From Aeromicrobium sp. Leaf350 (lineage in GTDB: Bacteria > Actinomycetota > Actinomycetes > Propionibacteriales > Nocardioidaceae), in the NCBI RefSeq assembly GCF_916858655.1, contig NZ_CAKASL010000001.1:1-64000 (forward strand): a DNA stretch of 64,000 nucleotides, written 5' to 3'. The translations under genes were made by a program, and so were the position numbers. The notes under the pieces were generated by a model, which had not been told where the DNA came from, searched no databases, and saw only the letters and a list, made by a program, of their open reading frames with translations. Numbering within the stretch: position 1 is the stretch's first letter; each line of letters starts with the position of its first letter. Positions 47,777 through 55,321 of this stretch are shown here, in pieces.

Positions 47777-49312
47777 GTGAACTTCGACTCCCTCTCCCCC
47801 CAGCTGCTGGGCGTCATCGGCCTCGTCGTCGTCGTGGCGCTGCTGGCAGCGCTCATCACCACGCGCTACAAGGTCGCCGGCCCCAACGAGGCCTTCATCG
47901 TCACGGGACGCGGCGGCAAGTCGGTCCGCAACGCCGAGACCGGCATCTCCTCGACCGACATCTCGGGCCAGAAGGTCGTGATGGGCGGCGGCGTGTTCGT
48001 CATCCCGTTCGTGCAGAAGCTGCACGTCCTGGACCTGTCGTCGCGCCGCATCATGGTGCAGATCCGCGGCGCGGTCTCGGGCCAGGGCGTCAAGCTCAAC
48101 CTCGACGGCGTCGCGATCGTCAAGGTCGGCGGCAACGAGGACTCGATCCGCGCGGCCGCCCAGCGCTTCCTCTCGCAGCAGAACGAGATCGAGACCTTCA
48201 CGCAGGAGACGCTCGCCGGATCCCTGCGGTCGATCGTCGGCTCGCTGTCGGTCGAGCAGATCATCCGTGACCGCGCCGCCTTCGCGCAGCGGGTCGCCGA
48301 CGAGTCGGAGAGCTCGCTGACGGGTCAGGGCCTCGTGCTCGACACGTTCCAGATCCAGGACATCACCGACGACGGCACGTACCTGTCGGACCTCGGTCGT
48401 CCCGAGGCCGCCAAGATCGGCCAGCTCGCCTCGATCGCCGAGGCGGCCGCCCGCCAGGCCGCCGAGCAGGCACGCATCGCGGCCGAGCAGGAGATCGCCG
48501 TCTCGCAGCGCCAGCTCGCGCTCAAGACCGCCGAGATCAAGGCCGAGACCGACGCGGCCTCCGCACAGGCTGCTGCCGCCGGCCCGCTAGCCCAGGCCGA
48601 CCGCGACCAGGCGATCCTCGCCGAGCAGGAGAAGGTCGCGGTGCGTCAGGCGGCGCTGAAGGAGCGTCAGCTCGACACCGAGGTGCGCAAGCCGGCCGAC
48701 GCCGAGCGGTACCGGGTGGAGACCGAGGCCGAGGGTCGTCGCAACTCGCAGATCTTCGACGCCGACGCCCGCAAGGCGGCCGCCATCGCCTCCGCCGAGG
48801 CCGAGGCCGAGGAGGCCCGTCTGACCGGTGAGGGCGAGAAGTCACGACGCTCGGCGCTGGCCGAGGCGGAGGCCATCGAGGGCGCCAAGCGCGGTGAGGC
48901 CGAGAAGGCCCGCCGTGTGGCCGAGGCCGACGCGCTGCGCGCCGAGGGCGAGGCGGAGGCCTCCGCGATCCTCGCCAAGGGTGAGGCCGAGGCCGAGGCG
49001 ATGAACAAGCGCGCCGAGGCGTTCGAGCAGTACAACGACGCCGCCGTGCTGCAGATGCTGATCGAGATCCTGCCGAAGCTGGCAGCCGAGGTCGCCGGCC
49101 CGATGAGCGCGATCGACAAGCTCACCGTCATCTCGACCGACGGTGCCGGCGAGCTCCCCAAGCAGGTCACCGGCAACGTCGTGCAGACGCTCGAGCTGCT
49201 CAAGAACACGACGGGCGTCGACCTGCAGGCCCTGATCAGCCGTTACACCGACGGAGACCCGGCGCTCGCGAGCACGTCCACCGCGCCGGCGGGCGACACC
49301 CCGCCGGCCTGA
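47777..49312 (+). CDS. floT: Flotillin-like (SPFH) protein
   Basis: 511 residues from a GTG start. N-terminal hydrophobic segment (about 10-28), SPFH domain (YKVAGPNEAFIVTG...VFVIPFVQKLHVLDL), then a long Ala/Glu coiled coil with AEAEA-type repeats (about 200-400), and a C-terminal region (LEQYND-like FEQYNDAAVLQMLIEILPKLAAEVAGPM). Scaffold of ordered membrane microdomains in Bacillus FloT. Partner of the upstream NfeD-like protein. Confidence 0.9.
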   Translation: MNFDSLSPQLLGVIGLVVVVALLAALITTRYKVAGPNEAFIVTGRGGKSVRNAETGISSTDISGQKVVMGGGVFVIPFVQKLHVLDLSSRRIMVQIRGAVSGQGVKLNLDGVAIVKVGGNEDSIRAAAQRFLSQQNEIETFTQETLAGSLRSIVGSLSVEQIIRDRAAFAQRVADESESSLTGQGLVLDTFQIQDITDDGTYLSDLGRPEAAKIGQLASIAEAAARQAAEQARIAAEQEIAVSQRQLALKTAEIKAETDAASAQAAAAGPLAQADRDQAILAEQEKVAVRQAALKERQLDTEVRKPADAERYRVETEAEGRRNSQIFDADARKAAAIASAEAEAEEARLTGEGEKSRRSALAEAEAIEGAKRGEAEKARRVAEADALRAEGEAEASAILAKGEAEAEAMNKRAEAFEQYNDAAVLQMLIEILPKLAAEVAGPMSAIDKLTVISTDGAGELPKQVTGNVVQTLELLKNTTGVDLQALISRYTDGDPALASTSTAPAGDTPPA

Positions 49313-49316
49313 CGCC

Positions 49317-51038
49317 TCAGGCGTCGACGGGGTCGGCCGGTCGCAGGGTCGGCATCGGCAGCAGCAGGGCCGCGGGCGCCCCCGCGGGCACGGCCGGGGC
49401 GACCGGTGCGACGGCGTCGACCCGTCGGTAGGCCTCGCCACGAGCCGGACGCGGATCGGCCTCGCCCTTGTTGGGCCACAGCGACATCGCCCGCTCGGCC
49501 TGGGCCGTGATCGTGAGCGACGGGTTGACCCCGAGGTTCGCCGAGATCGCCGAGCCGTCGGCGACGTGCAGTCCGTCGTAGCCGTGCACGCGCTGGTACG
49601 GGTCGATGACGCCGGTCTCGGCGGTCTCGCCGATGACGCAGCCGCCGATGAAGTGCGCCGTCAGCGGGACGCCCACGAGCTCGCCGGCCGAGCTGCCCGG
49701 GTAGCCGTCGATCGCGGTGGCGACGTCCTTGGAGACGCGGTCGGCGACCGGGATCCAGTCGGGGTTCGGCTCGCCGGCGCCCTGCTTGCTCGTGAGCCGT
49801 GAGCCGAAGAGGCCGCGCTTGCGGTAGGTGGTGATCGAGTTGTCGAGCGACTGCATCACCAGGATCACGATCGACTGCTCGGCCCAGCGGCGCGGCGAGT
49901 GCAGCTTCACCGTGCCCCGCAGACCGAGCAGGCGGTAGCCGCGCAGCACGGCGCGAAGGCGGCCACCGGGGCCGGGCCGGTCGGGAAGCGCCATGTTCAT
50001 GAGGCTGAGGGCGCCGGAGCCGCGGCCGTAGCGCACGGGCTCGACGTGCGTGACCGCGTCGGGGTGGAACGACGAGGTGATCGCCACGCCCTCGGTGTAG
50101 TCGGCGTCCTTGGCGGAGGCCCGCGCCGAGAGCACGGCCTCGGAGTTCGTGCGGCTCAGCGCACCGATCTGCGTCGAGAGACGCGGCAGCGAGCGCTCGC
50201 GGAGGCGGTGCAGGAGGTCCTGCGTGCTCAGCGCGTTGCCCGCGAACACGACCTGACGCGCGGTGAAGCGCTTGCGGCGCAGCGGGTTGCCGGTGCGGCG
50301 CGTGCGCACCTCGTAGCCCCCACCGTCACGCTCGCGCACGTCGTGGACGGTCGTGAGCGCGTGGATGTCGGCGCCGTTCTTCTCGGCGAGGAAGAGGTAG
50401 TTCTTGACCAGCGTGTTCTTCGCGTTGTGGCGGCAGCCCGTCATGCACGCCCCGCAGTTGAGGCACGCGTTGCGGTCGGGTCCGGCGCCGCCGAAGAAGG
50501 GATCGCCCAGGTCGGCTCCCGGCTCGTCGCCGAAGAGCACGCCGACGTCGGTGGGGTGGAACGTGTCGCCGACGCCATAGTCGCGGGCCAAGGACTCGAC
50601 GAGGTCGTCGGCCGGGGTGCGCCCCGGATAGGTCGTGACGCCGAGCATCTTCTTGGCCTGCGCGTAGTGCGGAGCCAGCTCGTCGCGCCAGTCGGTGATG
50701 TGCGACCAGTGCGGGTCCGCGTAGAACGGCTCCAGGGGCTCGTACAGCGTGTTCGCATAGACCAGCGAACCGCCTCCGACGCCCGTGCCGCTCGTGATGA
50801 GCACGTCCTTGAGCAGCGTGATGCGCATGATGCCGAAGCAGCGCGCCCACGGGGCCCACAGGTAGCGGCGCAGACGCCACGAGGTCTCCGGGAACTCGTC
50901 GTCGGCGAAGCGGCGGCCGGCCTCCATGACGCCGACCTTGTAGCCCTTCTCGGTCAGACGGAGGGCGGTGACACTGCCCCCGAAACCGGACCCCACCACC
51001 ACGACGTCGTAGTCGAACTCATCGCTCTCGTCTCGCAT
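49317..51038 (-). CDS. GMC family FAD oxidoreductase (cholesterol oxidase-like)
   Basis: 573 residues from the ATG at 51038. FAD-binding VVVVGSGFGGSVTALRL, SGTGVGGGSLVYAN, and a C-terminal GMC_oxred region with HFIGGCVIG and LHVADGSAISANLGVNPSLTI. Inside is a ferredoxin-like cysteine cluster CLNCGACMTGC, a feature shared with mycobacterial ChoD-like proteins. Possible substrates are sterols or alcohols. Divergent from the TetR-BVMO operon and sharing its operator, so probably co-regulated. Confidence 0.88.
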   Translation of the reverse strand: MRDESDEFDYDVVVVGSGFGGSVTALRLTEKGYKVGVMEAGRRFADDEFPETSWRLRRYLWAPWARCFGIMRITLLKDVLITSGTGVGGGSLVYANTLYEPLEPFYADPHWSHITDWRDELAPHYAQAKKMLGVTTYPGRTPADDLVESLARDYGVGDTFHPTDVGVLFGDEPGADLGDPFFGGAGPDRNACLNCGACMTGCRHNAKNTLVKNYLFLAEKNGADIHALTTVHDVRERDGGGYEVRTRRTGNPLRRKRFTARQVVFAGNALSTQDLLHRLRERSLPRLSTQIGALSRTNSEAVLSARASAKDADYTEGVAITSSFHPDAVTHVEPVRYGRGSGALSLMNMALPDRPGPGGRLRAVLRGYRLLGLRGTVKLHSPRRWAEQSIVILVMQSLDNSITTYRKRGLFGSRLTSKQGAGEPNPDWIPVADRVSKDVATAIDGYPGSSAGELVGVPLTAHFIGGCVIGETAETGVIDPYQRVHGYDGLHVADGSAISANLGVNPSLTITAQAERAMSLWPNKGEADPRPARGEAYRRVDAVAPVAPAVPAGAPAALLLPMPTLRPADPVDA

Positions 51039-51057
51039 GTGAAGCAGGTTACACACG

Positions 51058-51078
51058 CTATTGACACTTTGCCAATAG
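51058..51078. promoter_or_regulatory. TetR-type operator between divergent genes
   Basis: CTATTGACA-CTT-TGCCAATAG: 9-bp arms with one mismatch and a 3-nt centre, in the 58-bp space between the GMC gene start and the tetR start. This is the size and position expected for autoregulation by the adjacent TetR protein. Confidence 0.8.
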
Positions 51079-51096
51079 TCTCGCCAGACTGACCCG

Positions 51097-51693
51097 GTGA
51101 CCTCCTCCCCGAGCCCGGTGCGCAGCCGACTCGAACCCGACGAGCGGCGCCGGCAGATCATCGACGCCGTCCGTCCGCTGTACCTGGCGCGCGCCTTCAA
51201 CGACGTCTCGACCGCCGAGCTCGCTGCGGCCGCCGGCGTCGCCCGCGGCCTGATCAACCACTACTTCGGCTCGAAGCGCGACCTGTTCATCGAGGTCATG
51301 CGCTCCTCCATCCGCATGCCGGAGTCCGAGCTCCCGGACCTGTCCCACCTGCCGCTGCCCGACCGCGTGCGGCTCACGATGGACTGGATCCTCCAGGCCG
51401 CCGAGACCTACGGACAGACCTGGGTCAGCGTCTCCGGCGCTGCGAACCTGCACGGCGACTCCGACCTGCAGGTCGTGGTCGACGAGGCCGACGACCATGC
51501 CGCCCGCCTCACGCTCGACGCGATCGGCCTGCCGGACGACCCCCACCTGGTGGCACGCCTCCGCGCGATCGCCCCCCTCGTCAAGTCGGTCTGCCGCGAG
51601 TGGCTCGTGCGCGAGACGCTCACCCGGGCCGAGGCGCTCGACCTGCTCACCGACACCGTCCTGCTCTTCGCGACCAAGGAGAAGACCTCATGA
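51097..51693 (+). CDS. TetR family transcriptional regulator
   Basis: 198 residues from a GTG start. N-terminal helix-turn-helix: RRRQIIDAVRPLYLARAFNDVSTAELAAAAGVARGLINHYFGSKRDLF is the TetR signature region (about 17-64). The C-terminal ligand domain is unassigned. The ATGA overlap with the monooxygenase gene and the operator upstream suggest it represses its own operon and the divergent GMC oxidase. Confidence 0.93.
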   Translation: MTSSPSPVRSRLEPDERRRQIIDAVRPLYLARAFNDVSTAELAAAAGVARGLINHYFGSKRDLFIEVMRSSIRMPESELPDLSHLPLPDRVRLTMDWILQAAETYGQTWVSVSGAANLHGDSDLQVVVDEADDHAARLTLDAIGLPDDPHLVARLRAIAPLVKSVCREWLVRETLTRAEALDLLTDTVLLFATKEKTS

Positions 51694-53111
51694 CCTCGAT
51701 CGGCATCATCGGCTCCGGCTTCGGCGCCATCGCGACCGCGGTGGAGCTGCGCGACCACGGGCACGACGACGTGCGCCTGTGGGAGCGCTCGAGCGAGCTC
51801 GGCGGCGTGTGGCGCGACAACACCTACCCCGGCGCGGGGTGCGACGTGCCCTCGCCGCTCTACTCGTTCTCGTTCAACGTCAACAAGGACTGGAGCCGGC
51901 GCTACGCGCTGCAGGTCGAGATCCTCGACTACCTGCGTCGCACGGCCGACGACTTCGGCATCACGCCGCTGGTGCGCTTCGACCACGAGATCGTGTCGGC
52001 CCACTGGATCGAGGACGACCGGCAGTGGGAGGTCGGCTTCGCCGCGGGCGGCACCGACCGGGTCGACGTCCTGATCAGCGCCGTGGGCCAGCTGTCGCGA
52101 CCGAAGCTGCCGCCCATCCCCGGCATCGACGACTTCGCGGGCGAGCAGTTCCACTCCGCCGAGTGGCGTCACGACCTCGACCTCACCGGCAAGCGCGTCG
52201 CGGCGGTCGGGGTCGGCGCCAGCGCGATCCAGTACGCCCCGCACCTCGCCGAGCGCGCCGAGCACCTGACCCTGTTCCAGCGGTCCGCGAACCACATCTT
52301 CCCGAAGCCCGACAGCGCGATCCCGCGCTGGTGGCGCCAGGCGATCCCCTACGAGCGCGGCCTCTGGTGGACGTTCGGCGAGCAGTTCTCACGCGGCCTC
52401 GATCTGGGCACGCGCACCGGACGCGCCATCGCGAAGGTCTGCGACTGGCACCTGAAGAAGTCGGTCGACGACCCCGAGACGCGCGCCGCCCTGACGCCGG
52501 ACTACCCGCTGGGGTGCAAGCGCATCCTGTTCTCGAACAACTTCTACCCGACCGTGAACCGCTCGGACGTGGACCTGGTGGCCGACGCGATCACCCGGGT
52601 CACGCCCGAGGGTCTCGAGACGGCCGACGGCACGGTGCACGAGGCCGACGTCATCGTCTACGGCACCGGCTTCGACGCGCAGGACTTCCTCGACTCGATC
52701 GACATCACCGGCGTCGGCGGCCGCAAGCTGGCCGCGCAGTGGGCGGACGGCGCGCACGCCTACCTCGGCATGTACGTGCCCGGCTTCCCCAACCTGTTCG
52801 TCTCGTACGGCCCCAACACCAACCTCGGTGGCGGCTCGATCATCTACATGCTCGAGGCGCAGGCGCGGCACATGCGTCAGGTGCTGGACCGCCTGGACGC
52901 AGGTCGGTGGGAGACCGTCGAGGTCACCGAGGAGGCCGAGCGGGAGTTCGACGAGCGCGTGCAGAAGCGCCTCGGGCTCTCGGTATGGGGCCAGTGCGAC
53001 AACTGGTACCGCCACCCCTCAGGGCGCATCACGTCCAACTGGCCGGGCTCGACCAAGCCGTTCGAGCGCGCCACCCGTCACCTGGATCCGGAGGCCTTCG
53101 CGTGGGCGTGA
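51690..53111 (+). CDS. Flavin-containing (Baeyer-Villiger-type) monooxygenase
   Basis: 473 residues. FAD motif IGIIGSGFGAIATAV, GGVWRDNTYPGAGCDVPS, BVMO-like fingerprint FAGEQFHSAEW, second Rossmann VAAVGVGASAIQ (NADPH), then a C-terminal VIVYGTGFDAQDF and FVSYGPNTNLGGGS. Class B flavin monooxygenase, likely oxidising a ketone to an ester. Coupled to tetR (ATGA) and the next gene (GTGA). Confidence 0.92.
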   Translation: MTSIGIIGSGFGAIATAVELRDHGHDDVRLWERSSELGGVWRDNTYPGAGCDVPSPLYSFSFNVNKDWSRRYALQVEILDYLRRTADDFGITPLVRFDHEIVSAHWIEDDRQWEVGFAAGGTDRVDVLISAVGQLSRPKLPPIPGIDDFAGEQFHSAEWRHDLDLTGKRVAAVGVGASAIQYAPHLAERAEHLTLFQRSANHIFPKPDSAIPRWWRQAIPYERGLWWTFGEQFSRGLDLGTRTGRAIAKVCDWHLKKSVDDPETRAALTPDYPLGCKRILFSNNFYPTVNRSDVDLVADAITRVTPEGLETADGTVHEADVIVYGTGFDAQDFLDSIDITGVGGRKLAAQWADGAHAYLGMYVPGFPNLFVSYGPNTNLGGGSIIYMLEAQARHMRQVLDRLDAGRWETVEVTEEAEREFDERVQKRLGLSVWGQCDNWYRHPSGRITSNWPGSTKPFERATRHLDPEAFAWA

Positions 53112-53737
53112 CCGACATCGACCCGACGTCGAGCGACGACCTCACCTATCCGGCCGAGCCGTGGGACCTGCACGGCCACGCGCAGGTCGGGGTGTGGCTG
53201 GTCCCCCGGCGGGCGGCTCCCCCGCCGCACCACCCCGGCAGCCGACAGATCCGCCTGTTCGGGCGGGTCCTCGTCGGCGCGGCGTTCTTCCGCTACGACG
53301 ACCCGAGCCCGCTGACCTACGACGAGATCATGGCGACCCAGCTCGTGCTCGACGGCTGGCGGCCCCGGGTGTCGATCACGCACATCTGGGTCGACTCCCC
53401 CGCCTCGAAGGCCGGCGGGCGTGACCTCTGGGCCATCCCGAAGGACCTCGCGGAGTTCGAGCGCGTCACCAACCGGGCCTACACCGCCGCGGGCATCGGC
53501 ACGCTGACGCTCGCCCGGCTCCGGGCCCTGCCGTTCCGCCTGCCCCTGGGCTTCCGCATCGCGCAGGACCGCGCCGGGTCGCTGCTCGTCTCCCCCGTGG
53601 CCGGGTCGGCGCGTGTCGGGCTCGGCAAGGGCTTCTGGACCTTCGACCAGGACGGCCCCCTGGGCTTCCTGTCCGGCCGCACGCCGCTCCTGACGCTGAC
53701 CCTCCAGCAGTTCCACCTCTTCTTCGGGAAGCGGTAG
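53108..53737 (+). CDS. Acetoacetate decarboxylase-like protein
   Basis: 209 residues from the GTG at 53108 (GTGA overlap). ADC-family core: YDEIMATQLV, HIWVDSPASKAGGRDLWAIPKDLAEF, with Lys in GGRDLWAIPK-type segment in the place of family lysines. The decarboxylase lysine was not firmly identified, so it may be a non-decarboxylating member. The operon tetR-BVMO-ADC plus divergent GMC oxidase suggests catabolism of an alicyclic or steroid-like alcohol/ketone (inference). Confidence 0.8.
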   Translation: MTDIDPTSSDDLTYPAEPWDLHGHAQVGVWLVPRRAAPPPHHPGSRQIRLFGRVLVGAAFFRYDDPSPLTYDEIMATQLVLDGWRPRVSITHIWVDSPASKAGGRDLWAIPKDLAEFERVTNRAYTAAGIGTLTLARLRALPFRLPLGFRIAQDRAGSLLVSPVAGSARVGLGKGFWTFDQDGPLGFLSGRTPLLTLTLQQFHLFFGKR

Positions 53738-53919
53738 TCGCGGCACGCGGCCGTCATGCGGGCTAGGGCAGCCAGCGACGGCCGCAGGAACACGTCCAGT
53801 GCGAGACGCCCAGGACGGTCGCCGGGCCGAGCTGATGTCCGCGGAAGCGGTGCCACGTCTTCATGGCATCCACCATCACCCGAGGTCGCCCTCGGCGCAC
53901 GTCCGGGGCCCTCGGTGGT

Positions 53920-54294
53920 CTAGATCCGCTCGCCGCCGAGCGCCTCGACGACCTCGTCGCACGACGTGTCGAGGCACTCCACGCCCCAGTTGTCGCCGAA
54001 CACGACCCCGAACTCGCCGGGCGGATCCTCGCCAGCGTTCTCGGTGTACTCCTTGACGTTCTCGGCGGCCTGTCGATAGGTCCTCAGGCTGTCGTCGTCG
54101 GCGAACCACGCGATCCGGTACCCGTTGCCGTCGACGGAGCAGCTGAGGGTCTCGTCGGACCCGACGACCTCGTCCGGCTCGGCGTCCTCGCAGCCGAGCT
54201 CCTCCGCGACGGCCTGCGCCGACGGGAAGCTGGAGCCGCCGCAGGCCGAGAGCGGCAGGACGAGGGCGAGGACTGCCACGGCGGTGAGGCGCAT
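53920..54294 (-). CDS. Small lipoprotein of unknown function
   Basis: 124 residues from the ATG at 54294. Signal with lipobox LSAC, Cys18. The mature part is acidic and has cysteine pairs (GCEDAEPDE; LSCSVDG; ECLDTSC) that may form disulfides. No known domain. It is preceded by the strong hairpin at 54344-54373. The 182 bp between it and the decarboxylase-like gene hold nothing recognised. Confidence 0.6.
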   Translation of the reverse strand: MRLTAVAVLALVLPLSACGGSSFPSAQAVAEELGCEDAEPDEVVGSDETLSCSVDGNGYRIAWFADDDSLRTYRQAAENVKEYTENAGEDPPGEFGVVFGDNWGVECLDTSCDEVVEALGGERI

Positions 54295-54343
54295 GACCCC
54301 ATGATGGCCGCACCGCGGCCGCATTGCGACGGACCGGAACGCG

Positions 54344-54373
54344 AACGGCCCCGTCCGGGCGGACGGGGCCGTT
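54344..54373. terminator. Strong hairpin, probably the original tRNA-Val terminator
   Basis: Perfect 13-bp stem AACGGCCCCGTCC / GGACGGGGCCGTT with GGGC loop. On the minus strand it follows the displaced tRNA-Val 3' end copy (54379-54390) as a terminator would follow a tRNA. Confidence 0.7.
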
Positions 54374-54378
54374 CTGCG

Positions 54379-54390
54379 GGTGGGCGATAC
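54379..54390 (-). other. Displaced 12-nt copy of the tRNA-Val 3' end (att-like)
   Basis: GTATCGCCCACC on the minus strand is identical to the 3' end and first flank of the tRNA-Val at 55101-55172 (identity block 55099-55110). The two copies enclose about 0.7 kb. Such direct repeats mark tRNA-gene integration of a mobile element. Short, so chance is possible. Confidence 0.45.
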
Positions 54391-54424
54391 CGGACTCCCT
54401 TTCAGGGAGATCTCCTGATGACCG

Positions 54425-54484
54425 GGCGGTTCGAGGCTCGACCGGCTGATGTCAGGCGGTTCGAGGCTCGACCGGCTGATGTCG
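54425..54484 (+). repeat. Two tandem 30-bp repeats over the WhiB-like start
   Basis: GGCGGTTCGAGGCTCGACCG plus 9 nt is repeated with period 30 (54425-54454 and 54455-54484, one final base differing). Each copy ends in CTGATGTC, so the ATG start context is duplicated (54449 and 54479), giving two equivalent in-frame starts. Confidence 0.9.
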
Positions 54485-55096
54485 GAGATCCATCGTTTCG
54501 ACGAGGGTGGGCGGCCCGCGCCATGCGTCGACCCAACGCGCGGTCGCTGGTGGTTGTCCGAGGACCGCGAGATGGCAGAGGCAGCCTCGCACGCGTGCGG
54601 CACATGCCCGGCTCTGACCGCCTGCCGTCAGTACGTCCGGCAGCATCCCGAGCCCGCCGTCGTGTGGGCCGGGGTACTGCCGAAGCAGTTCAACCAGCGG
54701 AGGCGATCAGGCCGGCCTGAAGGGCCCGGAGTTGTCATCGTCGCCCCCACCTCGGGGCCAGTGGATGACGCCCTCGTAGACGCCGACCGCGAGCACGACC
54801 AGACCGATCACTCGGCCGTCGTTGGGATCCGGACCGTTCGACAGCAGCAGGCCGATCGAGACTCCGGCACCGATGCGGACGATCCACTTGATCACGCTAC
54901 GACCGTAGTCGACGAGCCGTCAGCGGTCCGCGGTCGCCAAGCCGTCAGCGGTGCGCCGATGACGACGTTCGGCGTCCCGCTGCCCTCGACGCCAGACACG
55001 AGAGCCGAGACGCCAGCGATTGGACACGTGATGGACACGGTCCGAAACGAAGAACGCCTCCGATTCCAGTTTTCCCTGGAACCAGAGGCGTCATGA
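54479..55096 (+). CDS. WhiB-like protein with doubtful C-terminal run-on
   Basis: From the ATG at 54479 (or 54449) the first ~80 residues look like a WhiB Fe-S regulator: Cys16, then C40-GTC-PALTAC (CxxCx5C) and the VVWAGVLP turn, followed by a basic end (FNQRRRSGRP). WhiB proteins bind [4Fe-4S] and partner sigma factors. The frame stays open for another ~125 residues to 55096, but there base composition by codon position favours the opposite strand, so the natural end is probably near 54720 and a frameshift or lost stop is likely. A nearby frame does stop at 54718-54720. Possibly cargo of an integrated element. Confidence 0.6.
   Translation: MSEIHRFDEGGRPAPCVDPTRGRWWLSEDREMAEAASHACGTCPALTACRQYVRQHPEPAVVWAGVLPKQFNQRRRSGRPEGPGVVIVAPTSGPVDDALVDADREHDQTDHSAVVGIRTVRQQQADRDSGTDADDPLDHATTVVDEPSAVRGRQAVSGAPMTTFGVPLPSTPDTRAETPAIGHVMDTVRNEERLRFQFSLEPEAS
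54707..54895 (-). CDS. Small membrane protein
   Basis: 62 residues from a GTG start: two hydrophobic segments (WIVRIGAGVSIGLLLS; GRVIGLVVLAVGVYEGVI) joined by a polar turn, then an acidic Gly/Asp tail. In this stretch GC is highest at the third codon positions of this minus-strand frame and lowest at its second positions, as expected for coding. It is antisense to the run-on part of the WhiB-like frame. Function unknown. Confidence 0.55.
   Translation of the reverse strand: MIKWIVRIGAGVSIGLLLSNGPDPNDGRVIGLVVLAVGVYEGVIHWPRGGGDDDNSGPFRPA
55054..55091 (-). terminator. Nested hairpin behind tRNA-Val(CAC)
   Basis: Outer stem ACGCCTC / GAGGCGT, inner stem TTCCAG / CTGGAA around TTTTCC. It lies 10 nt beyond the tRNA 3' end on the minus strand and is a plausible terminator. 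Confidence 0.6.
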
Positions 55097-55100
55097 ACGG

Positions 55101-55172
55101 TGGGCGATACTGGGTTCGAACCAGTGACCTCTTCGGTGTGAACGAAGCGCGCTACCACTGCGCCAATCGCCC
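55101..55172 (-). tRNA. tRNA-Val (anticodon CAC)
   Basis: 72 nt on the minus strand. Acceptor GGGCGAT pairs with ATCGCCC, discriminator A; D arm GCGC/GCGC; anticodon stem CTTCG/CGAAG with loop TTCACAC (CAC, reading GUG); T arm CTGG-GTTCGAA family. Body almost identical to tRNA-Val(GAC) at 57752. No CCA is encoded. Confidence 0.95.
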
Positions 55173-55321
55173 GCTGTTGCGTCCGACACTTTAGCCCACC
55201 CGCTCCGACCTTCACCAATCCGGGGCGGCACGTTGCGCGGTCGTCGTCGGTTGTCCACAGCCCGGGTCGGTTCGGCCGATCGATTCTGTCGGTGGTCGGT
55301 GCTCGATCCTAGGGTGGAACC

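Noticed and set aside
51497-53107. Long open frame reading into the decarboxylase-like gene from the upstream side
   Set aside because: The upstream part lies in another frame of the recognised tetR and BVMO genes and is Arg-rich; only the part after the GTG at 53108 resembles a protein family.
54379-54390. A further tRNA gene
   Set aside because: Only 12 nt of the tRNA-Val 3' end are present, with no cloverleaf.
54425-54484. CRISPR array (30-bp repeats)
   Set aside because: Two directly abutting copies with no spacers and no cas genes.
54449-55172. Complete prophage or integrative element
   Set aside because: No integrase, replication or structural genes are present; at most a remnant.
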